DNA of 64,000 nt, taken from positions 558,001-622,000 of the forward strand of contig CP104100.1 of assembly GCA_025163595.1 (NCBI GenBank), read 5' to 3'. The translations under genes and the position numbers were made by a program. The notes beneath the pieces are model-generated. The model saw only the letters and a list, made by a program, of their open reading frames with translations. It had not been told where the DNA came from and did not search any database. Every line of letters begins with the position of its first letter. Positions within the stretch are counted from its first letter, which is position 1. The stretch comes from Phaeobacter sp. G2. Its GTDB lineage: Bacteria > Pseudomonadota > Alphaproteobacteria > Rhodobacterales > Rhodobacteraceae. Shown here in pieces: positions 44,701 to 53,061 of this stretch.

Positions 44701-45236
44701 TGGAAGAGGCGATCAAGACCCTGCGCAGCGGTATTGCCAGTCTCAACCGCGAGGGGCGCGAGCGGTTGCTCACCGCGTTTGAAGAGGTAAACGCCAGCTT
44801 TGCAAATCTCTTTACCCATCTGTTCGGCGGCGGCGAGGCCAATCTGGTGATGGTGGAAAGCGATGACCCGCTGGATGCCGGGTTGGAGATCATGTGCCAG
44901 CCGCCGGGCAAAAAGCTGTCGACGCTGTCGCTGTTGTCCGGTGGCGAGCAGACCCTCACCGCCATGGCGCTGATCTTTGCGGTCTTCCTGTCCAACCCAG
45001 CGCCGATCTGTGTGCTGGACGAGGTGGACGCGCCGCTGGATGACGCCAATGTCACCCGGTTCTGTGACTTGCTGGACGAGATGTGCCGCCAGACTGAAAC
45101 ACGGTTTTTGATTATCACCCACCATGCGGTTACCATGGCGCGAATGGACCGGTTGTTCGGCGTCACCATGCAGGAAAAAGGCGTTAGCCAATTGGTCTCG
45201 GTTGATCTGAAAAAGGCAGAAGCTCTTGTCGCATAG
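41781..45236 (+). CDS. smc: Chromosome segregation ATPase SMC
   Basis: This 1151-residue protein starts at a TTG preceded by AGGGG. Walker A GPNGCGKSN is at 31-39, followed by long coiled coils and a central hinge at about residues 500-640. The signature LSGGEQTLTAMAL is at 1052 and Walker B VLDEVDAPLDD at about 1078. SMC with ScpAB organises and segregates the chromosome. The coiled-coil arms are very rich in Ala, Glu and Arg. Confidence 0.97.
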   Translation: MRFSKLRLTGFKSFVDPTDLIIGDGLTGVVGPNGCGKSNLLEALRWVMGETRAKAMRGGGMEDVIFAGTTSRSARNFAEVNLLIDNSDRLAPSGFNEADQLEIVRRITRDVGSAYKSNGKDVRARDVQMLFADASTGAHSPALVRQGQISELINAKPKARRRILEEAAGISGLYQRRHEAELKLKNTEQNLLRVDDVVEQLAGQLGQLARQARQAQRYRDIGEKLRLAEGMLLYRRWREADDARLTAEQDLTIRLTQAAKGEALSRAAAANRAEAEEGLPPLREEQAIAAAILQRLVVQRDSLGDQEAQARQTIERLVSRIQQLGNDIDREGGLNRDAGETIERLDWEQKELAKASEGHDERLSEAGALAREAATILEAREDHLTQLTEDVARLSARYQSALRLVEDCKRTLARAESEGAAAQQAQDQAGEALELAGEGFEAALATEEEAREAVEMAEEALAAADELRTETQALESAARAQRSEAEGALGAIRAEVTALAKLLERDTAERGQILDALSVAPGYEKALGAALADDLRAPLAAVDGPTGWVALPAYARDVPLPDGVEPLAKHVSGPEALARRIGQIGLVDSDTARGMQAQLQPGQRLVTLEGDIWRWDGYRAWAEDAPSAAALRLEQLNRLEALKQELEQVSAKADGTRAAHETLIRRLEEVTQADQNARQARRVADQRVADAARALSRAEAERNLAEGKLETLGIAVTRHSEDAMNARLQLAEAETAQADLGDLDAARAGVEDVKQGVEAARITMLTHRSAHDELRRDGEARTKRAQQVTKDLSGWRHRLETAERRIEELAERREASQEELEEAHAVPAEIAEKREELNEAIADAEARKTTASDALIAAETALRELVQIERESERLASEGREARARSEALCEAARETVTHAAERISEDQNCSPQALLEQLEVSPDQMPGAEELEAEVNRHKRQRDALGAVNLRAEEDARGIQTEHDELVSEKADLEEAIKTLRSGIASLNREGRERLLTAFEEVNASFANLFTHLFGGGEANLVMVESDDPLDAGLEIMCQPPGKKLSTLSLLSGGEQTLTAMALIFAVFLSNPAPICVLDEVDAPLDDANVTRFCDLLDEMCRQTETRFLIITHHAVTMARMDRLFGVTMQEKGVSQLVSVDLKKAEALVA

Positions 45237-45411
45237 GCGAAAATTGAGCAACGATGGGCCATGAAATGTACACTTTGGTTTTGGGCTACGGGGGAAAACA
45301 ACTCATAATTCCACCCTTGCACGCCGGGTACAGGTCTACGTAACTAGCTGGTGGGAATGACGGCTTGTGATCTTAGAGCCAGCATTTAAACAAACACAAT
45401 TGGAGAGAACT

Positions 45412-45879
45412 ATGAAACTGACAAATCTCTTTGCGGTTGCAGCTCTTGCAATCAGCCCCCTTGCCGTACAGGCAGAAAACCTGACCGCCCGACAGTCCAG
45501 CAGCATCGAAGGGTTCTTTCTGGATGAAGGCTCAAGCGTTGAGGTTCTGGTCGATAATGTGGGGGATCCGCAGCTGAACGTCGAGCACTATGGCAGCGAA
45601 TTCACGATTTTTTACTATGGCTGTGAAGACAACACCAATTGCGATTCCATCCAGTTCTATTCCGGCTATGCCACAGATGGGTCTGTCCGGTTGAAGACCG
45701 TAAATGACTTCAACGCTGAAAAACGCTGGGTTCGCGCCTATGTTGCCGAGGACGGATCAACCAAGCTTGAGATGGATGTATATTTGGGTGACGGCGGCAT
45801 CAGCGCCGATGATTTTGCCACAACGGTGGGGCTCTGGTCGCGCCTGATGGGCGACTTTGAAGAGCTCATCGACTATTGA
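45412..45879 (+). CDS. Secreted YbjN-domain protein
   Basis: This 155-residue protein has a clear signal peptide (MKLTNLFAVAALAISPLAVQA). The YbjN-like domain includes DFNAEKRWVRAYVAEDGSTK and LEMDVYLGDGGISADDF, followed by LWSRLMGDFEELI. Two cysteines in YGCEDNTNC may form a disulfide. GGAGAG precedes the ATG at 45412. E. coli YbjN is cytoplasmic and regulatory; this periplasmic form has no known function. Confidence 0.75.
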   Translation: MKLTNLFAVAALAISPLAVQAENLTARQSSSIEGFFLDEGSSVEVLVDNVGDPQLNVEHYGSEFTIFYYGCEDNTNCDSIQFYSGYATDGSVRLKTVNDFNAEKRWVRAYVAEDGSTKLEMDVYLGDGGISADDFATTVGLWSRLMGDFEELIDY

Positions 45880-45923
45880 GTGACGCCTAAAAGCCCGGGT
45901 TCGCGGCTTGAAGGTTATTCAGA

Positions 45924-45949
45924 AAGGGGCATGAATACTCATGCCCCTT
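45924..45949. terminator. Terminator between ybjN-like gene and mltB-like gene
   Basis: A perfect 11-bp stem AAGGGGCATGA/TCATGCCCCTT with a 4-nt loop lies between convergent genes. Confidence 0.8.
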
Positions 45950-45988
45950 GTTGTATCAGTACCTGGCGTTTGCAGACCTGCTGCCGCG

Positions 45989-47158
45989 TTACAGACGGTT
46001 CAGCAGCGCAGGTGTTGGCCAGGCATCAGCTGGAAGACCCAGGCGCTGTTGCTCGCTTTGAACTGCGGCGCGTGTCTTGGCACCAAGAATACCGTCAATC
46101 TTGCCAACATCATGGCCCAGGCGCTGCAGTTTCTGCTGCAGCTGTTTCATCTGGGCACCGACAAGCCCCTGATCGGGCTTGCCTGCGGTGTAGATCGATG
46201 CGCCCTCTAACCGATTGGCAAAATAGGCAGCGGTCAAAACATAGGTAAAGCTCTGATTCCACTCAAAATAGACGTCGAAATTGGGATAGGCGAGGAAGGC
46301 TGGTCCCTTGTGCCCCTGGGGCAAAAGCAGTGAGGCCTTCAGGGAGCCAGCCGCAAGGGAGCCGTCTTTGGCGCGCAGCCCCATGCGCTGCCACTCCTTG
46401 ACCGAGAGTTTGGTATCGGTGCCGGATTTTGACAGGTCAAGATCAGCGGGAATGGTGACTTCTTGCAGCCAGGGTTGCCCGGCTTGCCAGCCCAGATGCG
46501 ACAGCATCTTGCCGCCGGACATCAGCGCATCCGGGGCAGAGGTTTTGAGGCTGACATGGCCATCGCCATCGGCATCGACGCCATTATCAAGAATATCCTG
46601 CGGCAGCATCTGCACCATGCCGATCTCACCCGCCCAGGCCCCAGTGGTGCGGGCGGGGTCAAAATTGCCGCGTTTGTACAGTTCAAGTGCTGCAAAGATC
46701 TGCGGCCGGAACAGCTCGGGGCGGCGGCAATCATGGGCCAGGGTAATCAGCGCGTTGCGGGTGTTGAAATCCCCCTGAAAGCTGCCGTAGTCGGTCTCAA
46801 AGGCCCAAAAGGCCAGCAAGACGCCACGGTTGATGCCATAGGTGGTTTCAATCCGGCGAAAGGTGCTGTCGTATTTTTCGGCCATCGTCCGGCCCCGGTT
46901 GATGCGGTTCTGCGATATCAGGTGGCGGGAAAACTCGATAAAGGGTTTCTGGAACACCCCCTGCGCCCGATCCGCCCTCAGAACCTTGGGGTCCTGGCTG
47001 GCGCCTTTGAAAAAGCCGTTGACGGTTGCCCTGTCATATCCCGCAGTCAGGGCTTCCTGCTTGAGTGATTTGACAAAGCCGGAAAAGCTGCCGCCACATT
47101 GGGCAAAAGCGGTTGCTGGCACCATGAGGGCAGCAAGGGCGAGAGGCAAAATGCGCAT
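45989..47158 (-). CDS. Lytic murein transglycosylase, MltB type, with peptidoglycan-binding domain
   Basis: This 389-residue protein has a signal peptide (LPLALAALMVPATAFAQ). The catalytic core contains the acid Glu in LLAFWAFETDYGSFQGDFNT, then AWAGEIGMVQMLPQDIL. A C-terminal PG_binding_1 domain ends it (LQQKLQRLGHDVGKIDGILG). The enzyme cleaves glycan strands to 1,6-anhydro products. The ATG at 47158 is chosen because the signal peptide begins there. Confidence 0.9.
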   Translation of the reverse strand: MRILPLALAALMVPATAFAQCGGSFSGFVKSLKQEALTAGYDRATVNGFFKGASQDPKVLRADRAQGVFQKPFIEFSRHLISQNRINRGRTMAEKYDSTFRRIETTYGINRGVLLAFWAFETDYGSFQGDFNTRNALITLAHDCRRPELFRPQIFAALELYKRGNFDPARTTGAWAGEIGMVQMLPQDILDNGVDADGDGHVSLKTSAPDALMSGGKMLSHLGWQAGQPWLQEVTIPADLDLSKSGTDTKLSVKEWQRMGLRAKDGSLAAGSLKASLLLPQGHKGPAFLAYPNFDVYFEWNQSFTYVLTAAYFANRLEGASIYTAGKPDQGLVGAQMKQLQQKLQRLGHDVGKIDGILGAKTRAAVQSEQQRLGLPADAWPTPALLNRL

Positions 47159-47198
47159 GGCGGGCAGTCCTTGATGAAGCTCTAAAACATCGTATGTG

Positions 47199-48146
47199 CT
47201 AAAAGATGACCGCAAAAGCAACCAATAGCCCGACCCCAATAGACCAAGACATCCAAAGAATATCACAACAGCGCAAAATTGCAGGGCCGGTGATGCTTTT
47301 GGTGCCGGGGGCGTTGACCCAGGCAAAATCGCGCATTTCCCCATCGTAAGACCGTGGCCCCGCCAGGGACAGCCCCAGCGCGCGCGCCATTGCCGCCTCG
47401 GGCCAGCCGGCATTGGGGGAGCGATGTTTGGCCGCGTCCCGGGCAATCGCAGGCCAGGCGCGCAGCACGCCGCCAGCCAGCGCAATCATCACACCGGTCA
47501 GCCGCGCCGGGATCAGATTGACCAGATCATCCAGCCGCGCCGTGGCCCAGCCAAAGTCCTGGTAGCGGGGGGTGCGATAGCCAATCATGCTGTCGCCGGT
47601 GTTGATCATCTTATAGGCAATCAATCCGGGCAGCCCGGCCAGCAGGAACCAAAAGGCCGGGGCGATAACCCCGTCTGACATATTCTCGGATCCGCTCTCG
47701 ATGGCGGAGCGGGCGACCTGGGGGCCGGTCATCGTATCGGTGTCGCGGCTGACAATCATGGCAACGGCCTGGCGTCCCTGTACCAGCGACTGCGACAACC
47801 CATCTGCGACGGCGCGCAGGTGCTCAACCAGCGAACGCTGTGCGATCAGGATCGCAGCAACCAGCAGCTCGACCAGGGGGCCAAACAGGGACAACAGCCA
47901 GCCAACCCCCAGCCCGAGGCAGACCAACAGGGTGATTGCAGCAACGCCCTTGGCGCGTTTGGCCCAGTCTGTGCCTAGGCGCGTCTCGGGGGGCGTATCA
48001 GCGCCTGTATTGAGACGCGCCTCCAGCCAGGATACGGACTTTCCCATCAAAACAGCCGGATGGGGCAGGCGGGACCAGAGCCAGTCCGGCTCTCCCAGGG
48101 CGGCGTCCAGCACCAGGGCCAGCAAAAGGATCTCAGCGGTGTTCAT
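47199..48146 (-). CDS. cobD: Adenosylcobinamide-phosphate synthase CobD/CbiB
   Basis: This 315-residue membrane protein starts [40 protein letters not shown] and [20 protein letters not shown] are characteristic. It attaches (R)-1-amino-2-propanol phosphate to adenosylcobyric acid. It overlaps the cobC stop by 4 bp, making a cobCD pair for cobalamin synthesis. The symbol follows the Pseudomonas denitrificans naming. Confidence 0.92.
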   Translation of the reverse strand: MNTAEILLLALVLDAALGEPDWLWSRLPHPAVLMGKSVSWLEARLNTGADTPPETRLGTDWAKRAKGVAAITLLVCLGLGVGWLLSLFGPLVELLVAAILIAQRSLVEHLRAVADGLSQSLVQGRQAVAMIVSRDTDTMTGPQVARSAIESGSENMSDGVIAPAFWFLLAGLPGLIAYKMINTGDSMIGYRTPRYQDFGWATARLDDLVNLIPARLTGVMIALAGGVLRAWPAIARDAAKHRSPNAGWPEAAMARALGLSLAGPRSYDGEMRDFAWVNAPGTKSITGPAILRCCDILWMSWSIGVGLLVAFAVIF

Positions 48147-49117
48147 AGGGCGGCCTCCAGCCGGTCCCAGCCCTGTTGCGGTGGCAGGCCCAGGCGGATG
48201 TAGGTTGTTGAATAGGGGAAGATACGGCTCCAGATATGGGCCTTGGCAAGCCGCTCTTGCCACTGTGCGGCATCTTCGACCTGGTACAGGCGAAACAGAT
48301 CAGTGCCGCCCACCACTGTGGCACCGCGCGTGGTTGCCAAACGATCAAGCCGCTGAGCATCACGGGCTAGGCTCTGGCGGGTCTGATCGGCCCAGTCCTG
48401 GTCCTGCAGCGCCTGCAGGCCGGTTTTCAACGCCGGGCCGGAAACCGCCCAGGGCCCCTGCAGTTGGGCCAGCCGTTGTAACAGTTCCGGATCGCCAATG
48501 GCAAAGCCCAACCGCATTCCCGCCAGCCCCCAGAATTTGCCAAAACTCTTGAGCACGATAACGCCGGGTTTGGCAGCCAGATGGATGAGGCTTTGATCGG
48601 GGCAAATATCGCAAAAGCTCTCATCTATGATGCACAGCGGCGCGGTGATCTCTTCTGCCTGCCACAGGCGTCCATCCGGATTGTTTGGATGCACCGCAAC
48701 ACAGGCTTCGGCAGGACCGCTGCCAGAGATGGTCCAGCCGTGATTGGCAAAGGCCGCGGCATGTTCATTGTAGGTTGGGGTTTCGATTCTGGCCCAACGT
48801 GGATCCGCAACCCCCGGCAACAGCGCAATCAGGGCCGAGGCCCCGGGCGCGGGCAACACAGCAGCCTCGGCGGGGACGTTCCAGAACCGCCGCGCCGCTT
48901 GTTCAAGTTCTGCACTGGCGGCGGTATCCGGCAGCGCTGTCCAGTCCGAAGCGTCAAAAGCAGGCAGCGGATAAGGACAGGGGTTTATCCCCGTTGACAG
49001 ATCAATCCAATCGGCGCGGTTGCCGCCGTAGTGCTGGATGGCAGCACTCAGATTGCCGCCATGGTCGCGCAGGGTGGCGCCTGTTTCAACCAGGCTCTCA
49101 GTAACATCTGCCGACAT
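48143..49117 (-). CDS. cobC: Threonine-phosphate decarboxylase CobC
   Basis: This 324-residue PLP enzyme has [20 protein letters not shown] near residue 22, [10 protein letters not shown] and a lysine in [20 protein letters not shown]. It makes aminopropanol phosphate for CobD. The ATG at 49117 follows GGGGG; a TTG 12 bp earlier is less likely. No cobalamin riboswitch was recognised upstream. Confidence 0.9.
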   Translation of the reverse strand: MSADVTESLVETGATLRDHGGNLSAAIQHYGGNRADWIDLSTGINPCPYPLPAFDASDWTALPDTAASAELEQAARRFWNVPAEAAVLPAPGASALIALLPGVADPRWARIETPTYNEHAAAFANHGWTISGSGPAEACVAVHPNNPDGRLWQAEEITAPLCIIDESFCDICPDQSLIHLAAKPGVIVLKSFGKFWGLAGMRLGFAIGDPELLQRLAQLQGPWAVSGPALKTGLQALQDQDWADQTRQSLARDAQRLDRLATTRGATVVGGTDLFRLYQVEDAAQWQERLAKAHIWSRIFPYSTTYIRLGLPPQQGWDRLEAAL

Positions 49118-49183
49118 GGAAACCCCCAACCTGCTATCACCGCCACAGCCGTTGGCCTGGCTGTGTTTCTATGAAACAGGGGC

Positions 49184-49273
49184 CGCGATAAGGCAAGCGA
49201 GCTTTGCCTTATCGCGCAGGAGTTCTTGCCTCGGTGGCTGGGGCCGGACCCTTAGGTGTCAGGCGGGTCCGGC
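49184..49273. terminator. Tandem hairpins between yqjG-like gene and cobC
   Basis: Two perfect stems: CGCGATAAGGCAA/TTGCCTTATCGCG (49184-49196 with 49204-49216) and GCCGGACCC/GGGTCCGGC (49243-49251 with 49265-49273). They lie after the minus-strand yqjG-like gene and before cobC. The second resembles the hairpin at 5121. Confidence 0.65.
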
Positions 49274-49291
49274 AGAGCTGGCTGTGCGGCT

Positions 49292-50266
49292 TTAGCCGCG
49301 GCCGTGGGGCTCCAGCCAGTCGATGTCCGGGTTCACGGGCAGGATGCGGTTTGGGTTAATGGTGTCATGGCTGTAGTGGTAGTGCCGCACGATATGCTGC
49401 ATGCCCACGGTCGCCTGTACACCCGGATACTGGTACAGCTCGCGGCAGTAGGCCCAGAGGTTGGGGTAGTCGATGATCCGCTTCTTGTTGCATTTGAAAT
49501 GCAGGTGATACACCGGGTCAAACCGCAGCAATGTGGTGAACAGGCGCCAGTCGGCTTCGGTCAGCTGGGTGCCCATCAGATACCGATGCTGCGACAGCAG
49601 ATCCTCCAACCAGTCCAGCGAGTCAAACAGCGGCCCCACGGCGGCATCATAGGCGTCTTGTGAGGTGGCAAAACCGCATTTGTAGACGCCGTTGTTGACC
49701 GTGTCATAGACCCGACTGTTCACCGCCTCGATGGGTTCGCGCAGCTCTTCTGGCCAGAAATCAAGGTCGTTTCCGGTGATGCCGTCAAAGGCCGAATTGA
49801 ACATGCGGATGATGTCGGCGCTCTCGTTTGAGACGATGGTCTCACGGGTCTTGTCCCACAGAATGGGCACGGTGACGCGGCCAGAGTATTTGGCATCGGC
49901 ACGGATGTAGATCTGATGCGCGTGGCTGCTGTCAAACAGGTGATCGCCGGTGGCACCATGGGAGTCGCGCTTGAAGGTCCAGCCTTCGCCCAGCATATCG
50001 GGGTGCACGACTGAGATTGAGATGTGATCCTCCAGCCCCTTGAGGGCGCGAAAGATCAGGGTGCGGTGGGCCCAGGGGCAGGCCAGCGAGACATAAAGAT
50101 GATACCGACCGCTTTCGGCCTTAAATCCGTCTTGTCCTGTTGGTCCGGCGCTTCCGTCGGCGGTTACCCAATTGCGAAACTGTGCCTCAGAGCGTTTGAA
50201 CGCTCCTCCGTTGGATTTGGTGTCGTACCATTGGTCTTTCCATATTCCGTCAATCAAAAGTCCCAT
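49292..50266 (-). CDS. yqjG: Glutathionyl-hydroquinone reductase (YqjG/Xi-class GST)
   Basis: This 324-residue GST has its catalytic Cys63 in YVSLACPWAHRTLIFRALKG, and LWDKTRETIVSNESADIIRM and VYKCGFATSQDAYD-type motifs of the Xi class. It reduces glutathionylated hydroquinones, recycling quinone-thiol adducts in the cytoplasm. The gene is monocistronic. Confidence 0.92.
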   Translation of the reverse strand: MGLLIDGIWKDQWYDTKSNGGAFKRSEAQFRNWVTADGSAGPTGQDGFKAESGRYHLYVSLACPWAHRTLIFRALKGLEDHISISVVHPDMLGEGWTFKRDSHGATGDHLFDSSHAHQIYIRADAKYSGRVTVPILWDKTRETIVSNESADIIRMFNSAFDGITGNDLDFWPEELREPIEAVNSRVYDTVNNGVYKCGFATSQDAYDAAVGPLFDSLDWLEDLLSQHRYLMGTQLTEADWRLFTTLLRFDPVYHLHFKCNKKRIIDYPNLWAYCRELYQYPGVQATVGMQHIVRHYHYSHDTINPNRILPVNPDIDWLEPHGRG

Positions 50267-50597
50267 TGATTTCTCTCCTTATCTCGGCAGGTCCGCGGCA
50301 TGAGTGATTACAGAGACAAATAGGCGCAGTTCCTGTCTGGGCCTATCCGTGTTGTCGCGCAGCGCCTCTGCATGGCTGCACATCACGACCCTGTGCCTGC
50401 AGGCCTTTCAGCGGTGGTCGGTCTTGGCGGGTCCTGTCTTCACGCTACCAACGAATAGCGATGTGAACGATTGCGCCGGAGATGTCTCAAAATGTTCACT
50501 TGATTTTATCCATTTCTAGGTCACCTTTGTAGGTAGATACCTAGCCGATCTTGATGCGATTCCCGTCGCTCAACCACTTGCCAAAAGGGCGATTGTT
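50267..50597. other. 331-bp intergenic region with a TAGGTA palindrome
   Basis: No gene is seen in this divergent gap. A perfect TAGGTA-GA-TACCTA palindrome at 50530-50543 lies 55 bp before the downstream ATG, with an outer CTAGGT/ACCTAG arm pair at 50517-50544. It is a probable operator of unknown regulator. Confidence 0.45.
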
Positions 50598-50966
50598 ATG
50601 ACCACCTATGTGCCAAAAGCTGTTCAAGAAGCGATGGATGCTGCACGCGTTTCCGGCCTGAAAAAGAAAAGCCGTCTGCGGGTGGCTGTGGAGGGTGGCT
50701 ATTTCCCGGTACTGCGCAGCTGGGAAAACGGCTTTTCGGTGGAAGAGGAATTTGTACCGCAGCTGCGGGGCTTGGTTGATCTCTATGAGGGATCACGTCA
50801 CGTGTCGCAGTGCCTGATTGTTGCCTCCGAGGCCGAGGGTGGCGAAATGCGCTATGAGTTCAAACGTGAAACCGCCGCCTCTGACACGGCGCCGCTGGAT
50901 TTCTACCGGGCGCCAAATGCGCCGGTTGGCCTGCTGGGCAATGAAGGTGCTGAAAGCCGCCTGTAA
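50598..50966 (+). CDS. Conserved hypothetical protein
   Basis: This 122-residue soluble protein starts MTTYVPKAVQEAMDAARVSG with a basic patch LKKKSRLRVAVEGGYFPVLR and a predicted beta-rich middle. The C-terminal LDFYRAPNAPVGLL is proline-rich. No domain was recognised. It is transcribed alone and followed by a tandem repeat and a good terminator. Confidence 0.7.
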   Translation: MTTYVPKAVQEAMDAARVSGLKKKSRLRVAVEGGYFPVLRSWENGFSVEEEFVPQLRGLVDLYEGSRHVSQCLIVASEAEGGEMRYEFKRETAASDTAPLDFYRAPNAPVGLLGNEGAESRL

Positions 50967-50995
50967 AAAGCTCCGCCTGTAAAAAGCTTCGCCTG
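50958..50995. repeat. 16-bp tandem duplication at the 3' end of the hypothetical gene
   Basis: Two copies of CGCCTGTAAAAAGCT plus C or T (50958-50973 and 50974-50989) are followed by a partial third (CGCCTG). The stop codon lies in the first copy. Confidence 0.8.
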
Positions 50996-51056
50996 CGACC
51001 TCCGGCAGGCTGCCAAAATCTGGGCTTTCCGAGTGGAAACACCTTGCAGAATAGCG

Positions 51057-51088
51057 GACCCGCAGACCTATCGGTTGCGGGTCTTTTT
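51057..51088 (+). terminator. Rho-independent terminator
   Basis: The stem GACCCGCA/TGCGGGTC is followed by TTTTT. It ends the transcript of the upstream hypothetical gene, about 90 bp past its stop. Confidence 0.85.
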
Positions 51089-51125
51089 CTGTGTGAATCC
51101 TCGTTAGGCTCCGATACGCTCTGAT

Positions 51126-51680
51126 TTAGGGTCTGATTTCGACCTTGGTGCCCAGATCAACAAGCCGCCACAGCTGCTCCATTTCAGCATTGCTGATGGC
51201 GATACAGCCGGCGGTCCAATCCCCCGGCAGCTGCAACAGATTACCCAAGGCGTTGGGTTGGCCGTGGATGAAAATATCTCCGCCCGGATCTATGCCCGCC
51301 TCCGCCGCGCGGCGGATATCTTCTGGCTGCGGATAGGTGATGCCCAGCGACAGGTGGTAGCTGCTGTTTGGATTGCGGCGGTCGACCGTGAACAGGCCTT
51401 CCGGGGTTTTGCCGTCGCCTTCGCGGCTTTTGTCACCGATGGGATCAAAGCCAAGCGCGATGTCATATTGCAATACCTTTTGCCCCGCGCGGCTGGCGGT
51501 CAGGCGGCGGGCGGATTTTTCGATCAGGATGTGGTCAACCCGGTCGACCTGTATCGCCAGCTCAGGACTGGCGGGACTGGCAAGACGGGGGCCGTAGAGC
51601 TGCCACAGCCCCCAGCCAAGACCCAGAGCCACGGCCGCGATCACCAAGATCGCGGCCCGTTTTATACCAGGTCTGGCCAT
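51126..51680 (-). CDS. L,D-transpeptidase family protein (YkuD)
   Basis: This 184-residue protein has an N-terminal membrane anchor (AAILVIAAVALGLGWGLWQL). The YkuD catalytic motif is FIHGQPNALGN followed by DWTAGCIAISNAEMEQLW, with the nucleophile in the AGCIA segment. It would crosslink peptidoglycan 3-3 or attach proteins in the periplasm. It starts 2 bp after the upstream lyase gene stop. Confidence 0.9.
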   Translation of the reverse strand: MARPGIKRAAILVIAAVALGLGWGLWQLYGPRLASPASPELAIQVDRVDHILIEKSARRLTASRAGQKVLQYDIALGFDPIGDKSREGDGKTPEGLFTVDRRNPNSSYHLSLGITYPQPEDIRRAAEAGIDPGGDIFIHGQPNALGNLLQLPGDWTAGCIAISNAEMEQLWRLVDLGTKVEIRP

Positions 51681-51682
51681 GA

Positions 51683-52855
51683 TTATTGCAGGTCGGCAAA
51701 GGCCTTGGCCAGGCGTTCCCCTGCTTCGATCACCCGGCTGCGCTGGGTGCCCATGTTGAAGCGCAGGAAGCTTTCGCCGCCGGTGCCAAAGGTGGTGCCA
51801 TGGTTGGCGGCAATGCCTGCATCCTGCTCCACCCGCTTGGTGAATTCTTCCCGGCTCATGCCGGTGCCGGAGAAATCAATCCAGGACAAATAGGTGGCCT
51901 GCAGCTTCATCGAGCTGAGCCCGGGAATGTCGGCGATGGCGGCATCAAAGACCTGACGGTTGCCATCAATATAGGCGACCAGCTCATCGGCCCATTTGGC
52001 ACCTTCGGGAGAATAGACCGCAGCGGTGGCAAACTGACCGGCGGAGTTTGGCGAGAGCGCCAGGGCCAGCATGCGGCGTTGGAACTTTGCCCGCAGATCC
52101 GGGTCAGGGATGATCACCTGCCCGGTGTGCAGCCCGGCAAAGTTGAAGGTCTTGGAGGGCGCGGTCAGCATCAACAGCCGGTCGGTGATCTCTGGCACGG
52201 CGTTTTGCATCGGAATATGGGTCGCCCCGTCAAAGACCAGATCATGGTGGATCTCATCCGACAGCAGGATCAGGTCGTGACGCTTGGCAAAATCCGCCAC
52301 CGCCTGCAATTCCTCTTGGCTCCAGACCCGGCCACCGGGGTTATGGGGCGAGCAGAGAATGACCATCTTTTCCTTGCCGGTCATCTGTGCATCATAGGTG
52401 GCCATATCCATTTCATAGCGGCCATCGCGGTTGATCATCTGGCATTCCACCACCTCGCGGCCGGCGTTGTTAATGACCTTGGCAAAGGCATGATAGACCG
52501 GGGTGAACAGCACAATACCGTCGCCCGGCTGGGTAAAGCTGTCCAGGCACATGCCGACACCGTTCACCAGACCCGTGGTGGTGAAAATGGCCTCGGGATC
52601 CACGGTCCAGCCGTGGCGATTCTGCATCCACCAGCAAATTGCATCCTTGTAGGGGGTGTCGCAGTTCACATAGCCATAGATCCCGTGATCGGCCATTTCG
52701 CGCATCTTGTCGGTGACCATGGATGGCACGGCAAAATCCATATCGGCCACCCACATGGCCAGACCAGTGTCGGGTGAGACACCGTATAGGCTCTCCATAA
52801 GATCCCATTTGGCGCAATGGGTGCCGCGACGGTCGATGATGCTGTCAAAATCCAT
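51683..52855 (-). CDS. PatB/MalY-type PLP-dependent C-S lyase or aminotransferase
   Basis: This 390-residue fold-type I enzyme begins MDFDSIIDRRGTHCAKWDLM. It has LAMWVADMDFAVP, LCSPHNPGGRVW, LLSDEIHHDLVF and the PLP lysine in APSKTFNFAGLHTGQ, all typical of the MalY/PatB family. Such enzymes cleave cystathionine or cysteine conjugates; roseobacter PatB is also linked to sulfur metabolite synthesis, a possibility not shown here. Confidence 0.88.
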   Translation of the reverse strand: MDFDSIIDRRGTHCAKWDLMESLYGVSPDTGLAMWVADMDFAVPSMVTDKMREMADHGIYGYVNCDTPYKDAICWWMQNRHGWTVDPEAIFTTTGLVNGVGMCLDSFTQPGDGIVLFTPVYHAFAKVINNAGREVVECQMINRDGRYEMDMATYDAQMTGKEKMVILCSPHNPGGRVWSQEELQAVADFAKRHDLILLSDEIHHDLVFDGATHIPMQNAVPEITDRLLMLTAPSKTFNFAGLHTGQVIIPDPDLRAKFQRRMLALALSPNSAGQFATAAVYSPEGAKWADELVAYIDGNRQVFDAAIADIPGLSSMKLQATYLSWIDFSGTGMSREEFTKRVEQDAGIAANHGTTFGTGGESFLRFNMGTQRSRVIEAGERLAKAFADLQ

Positions 52856-53061
52856 GGGGATACTCCGCTATTTTGCCAGCGAAGCTAGCGGCAAATGCGC
52901 GAGGTGCAAGGGGATCTGTTCCTCTGTTGACACCAGCTGCTGCGGCCGCGGCAATTTTGGGCATCTTTTCATCGGTCGACAGGGCGGCAACGAGGACAAG
53001 GGGGGCAGGCATGCGCAAGCAGGGCGTTGCAGTGACAGGGGCAATGGCCTAAATCACCTCC

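Noticed and set aside
43835..45322. A 495-codon open frame on the minus strand opposite smc
   Set aside because: It is a Ser/Arg-rich antisense shadow of the GC-rich smc gene with no domain motifs.
49117..49290. Cobalamin riboswitch upstream of cobC
   Set aside because: No B12-box-like sequence was found; only terminator-like hairpins are present.
50304..50519. 71-codon plus-strand frame in the gap before the conserved hypothetical gene
   Set aside because: No ribosome-binding site and no recognisable features; the region more likely holds divergent promoters.
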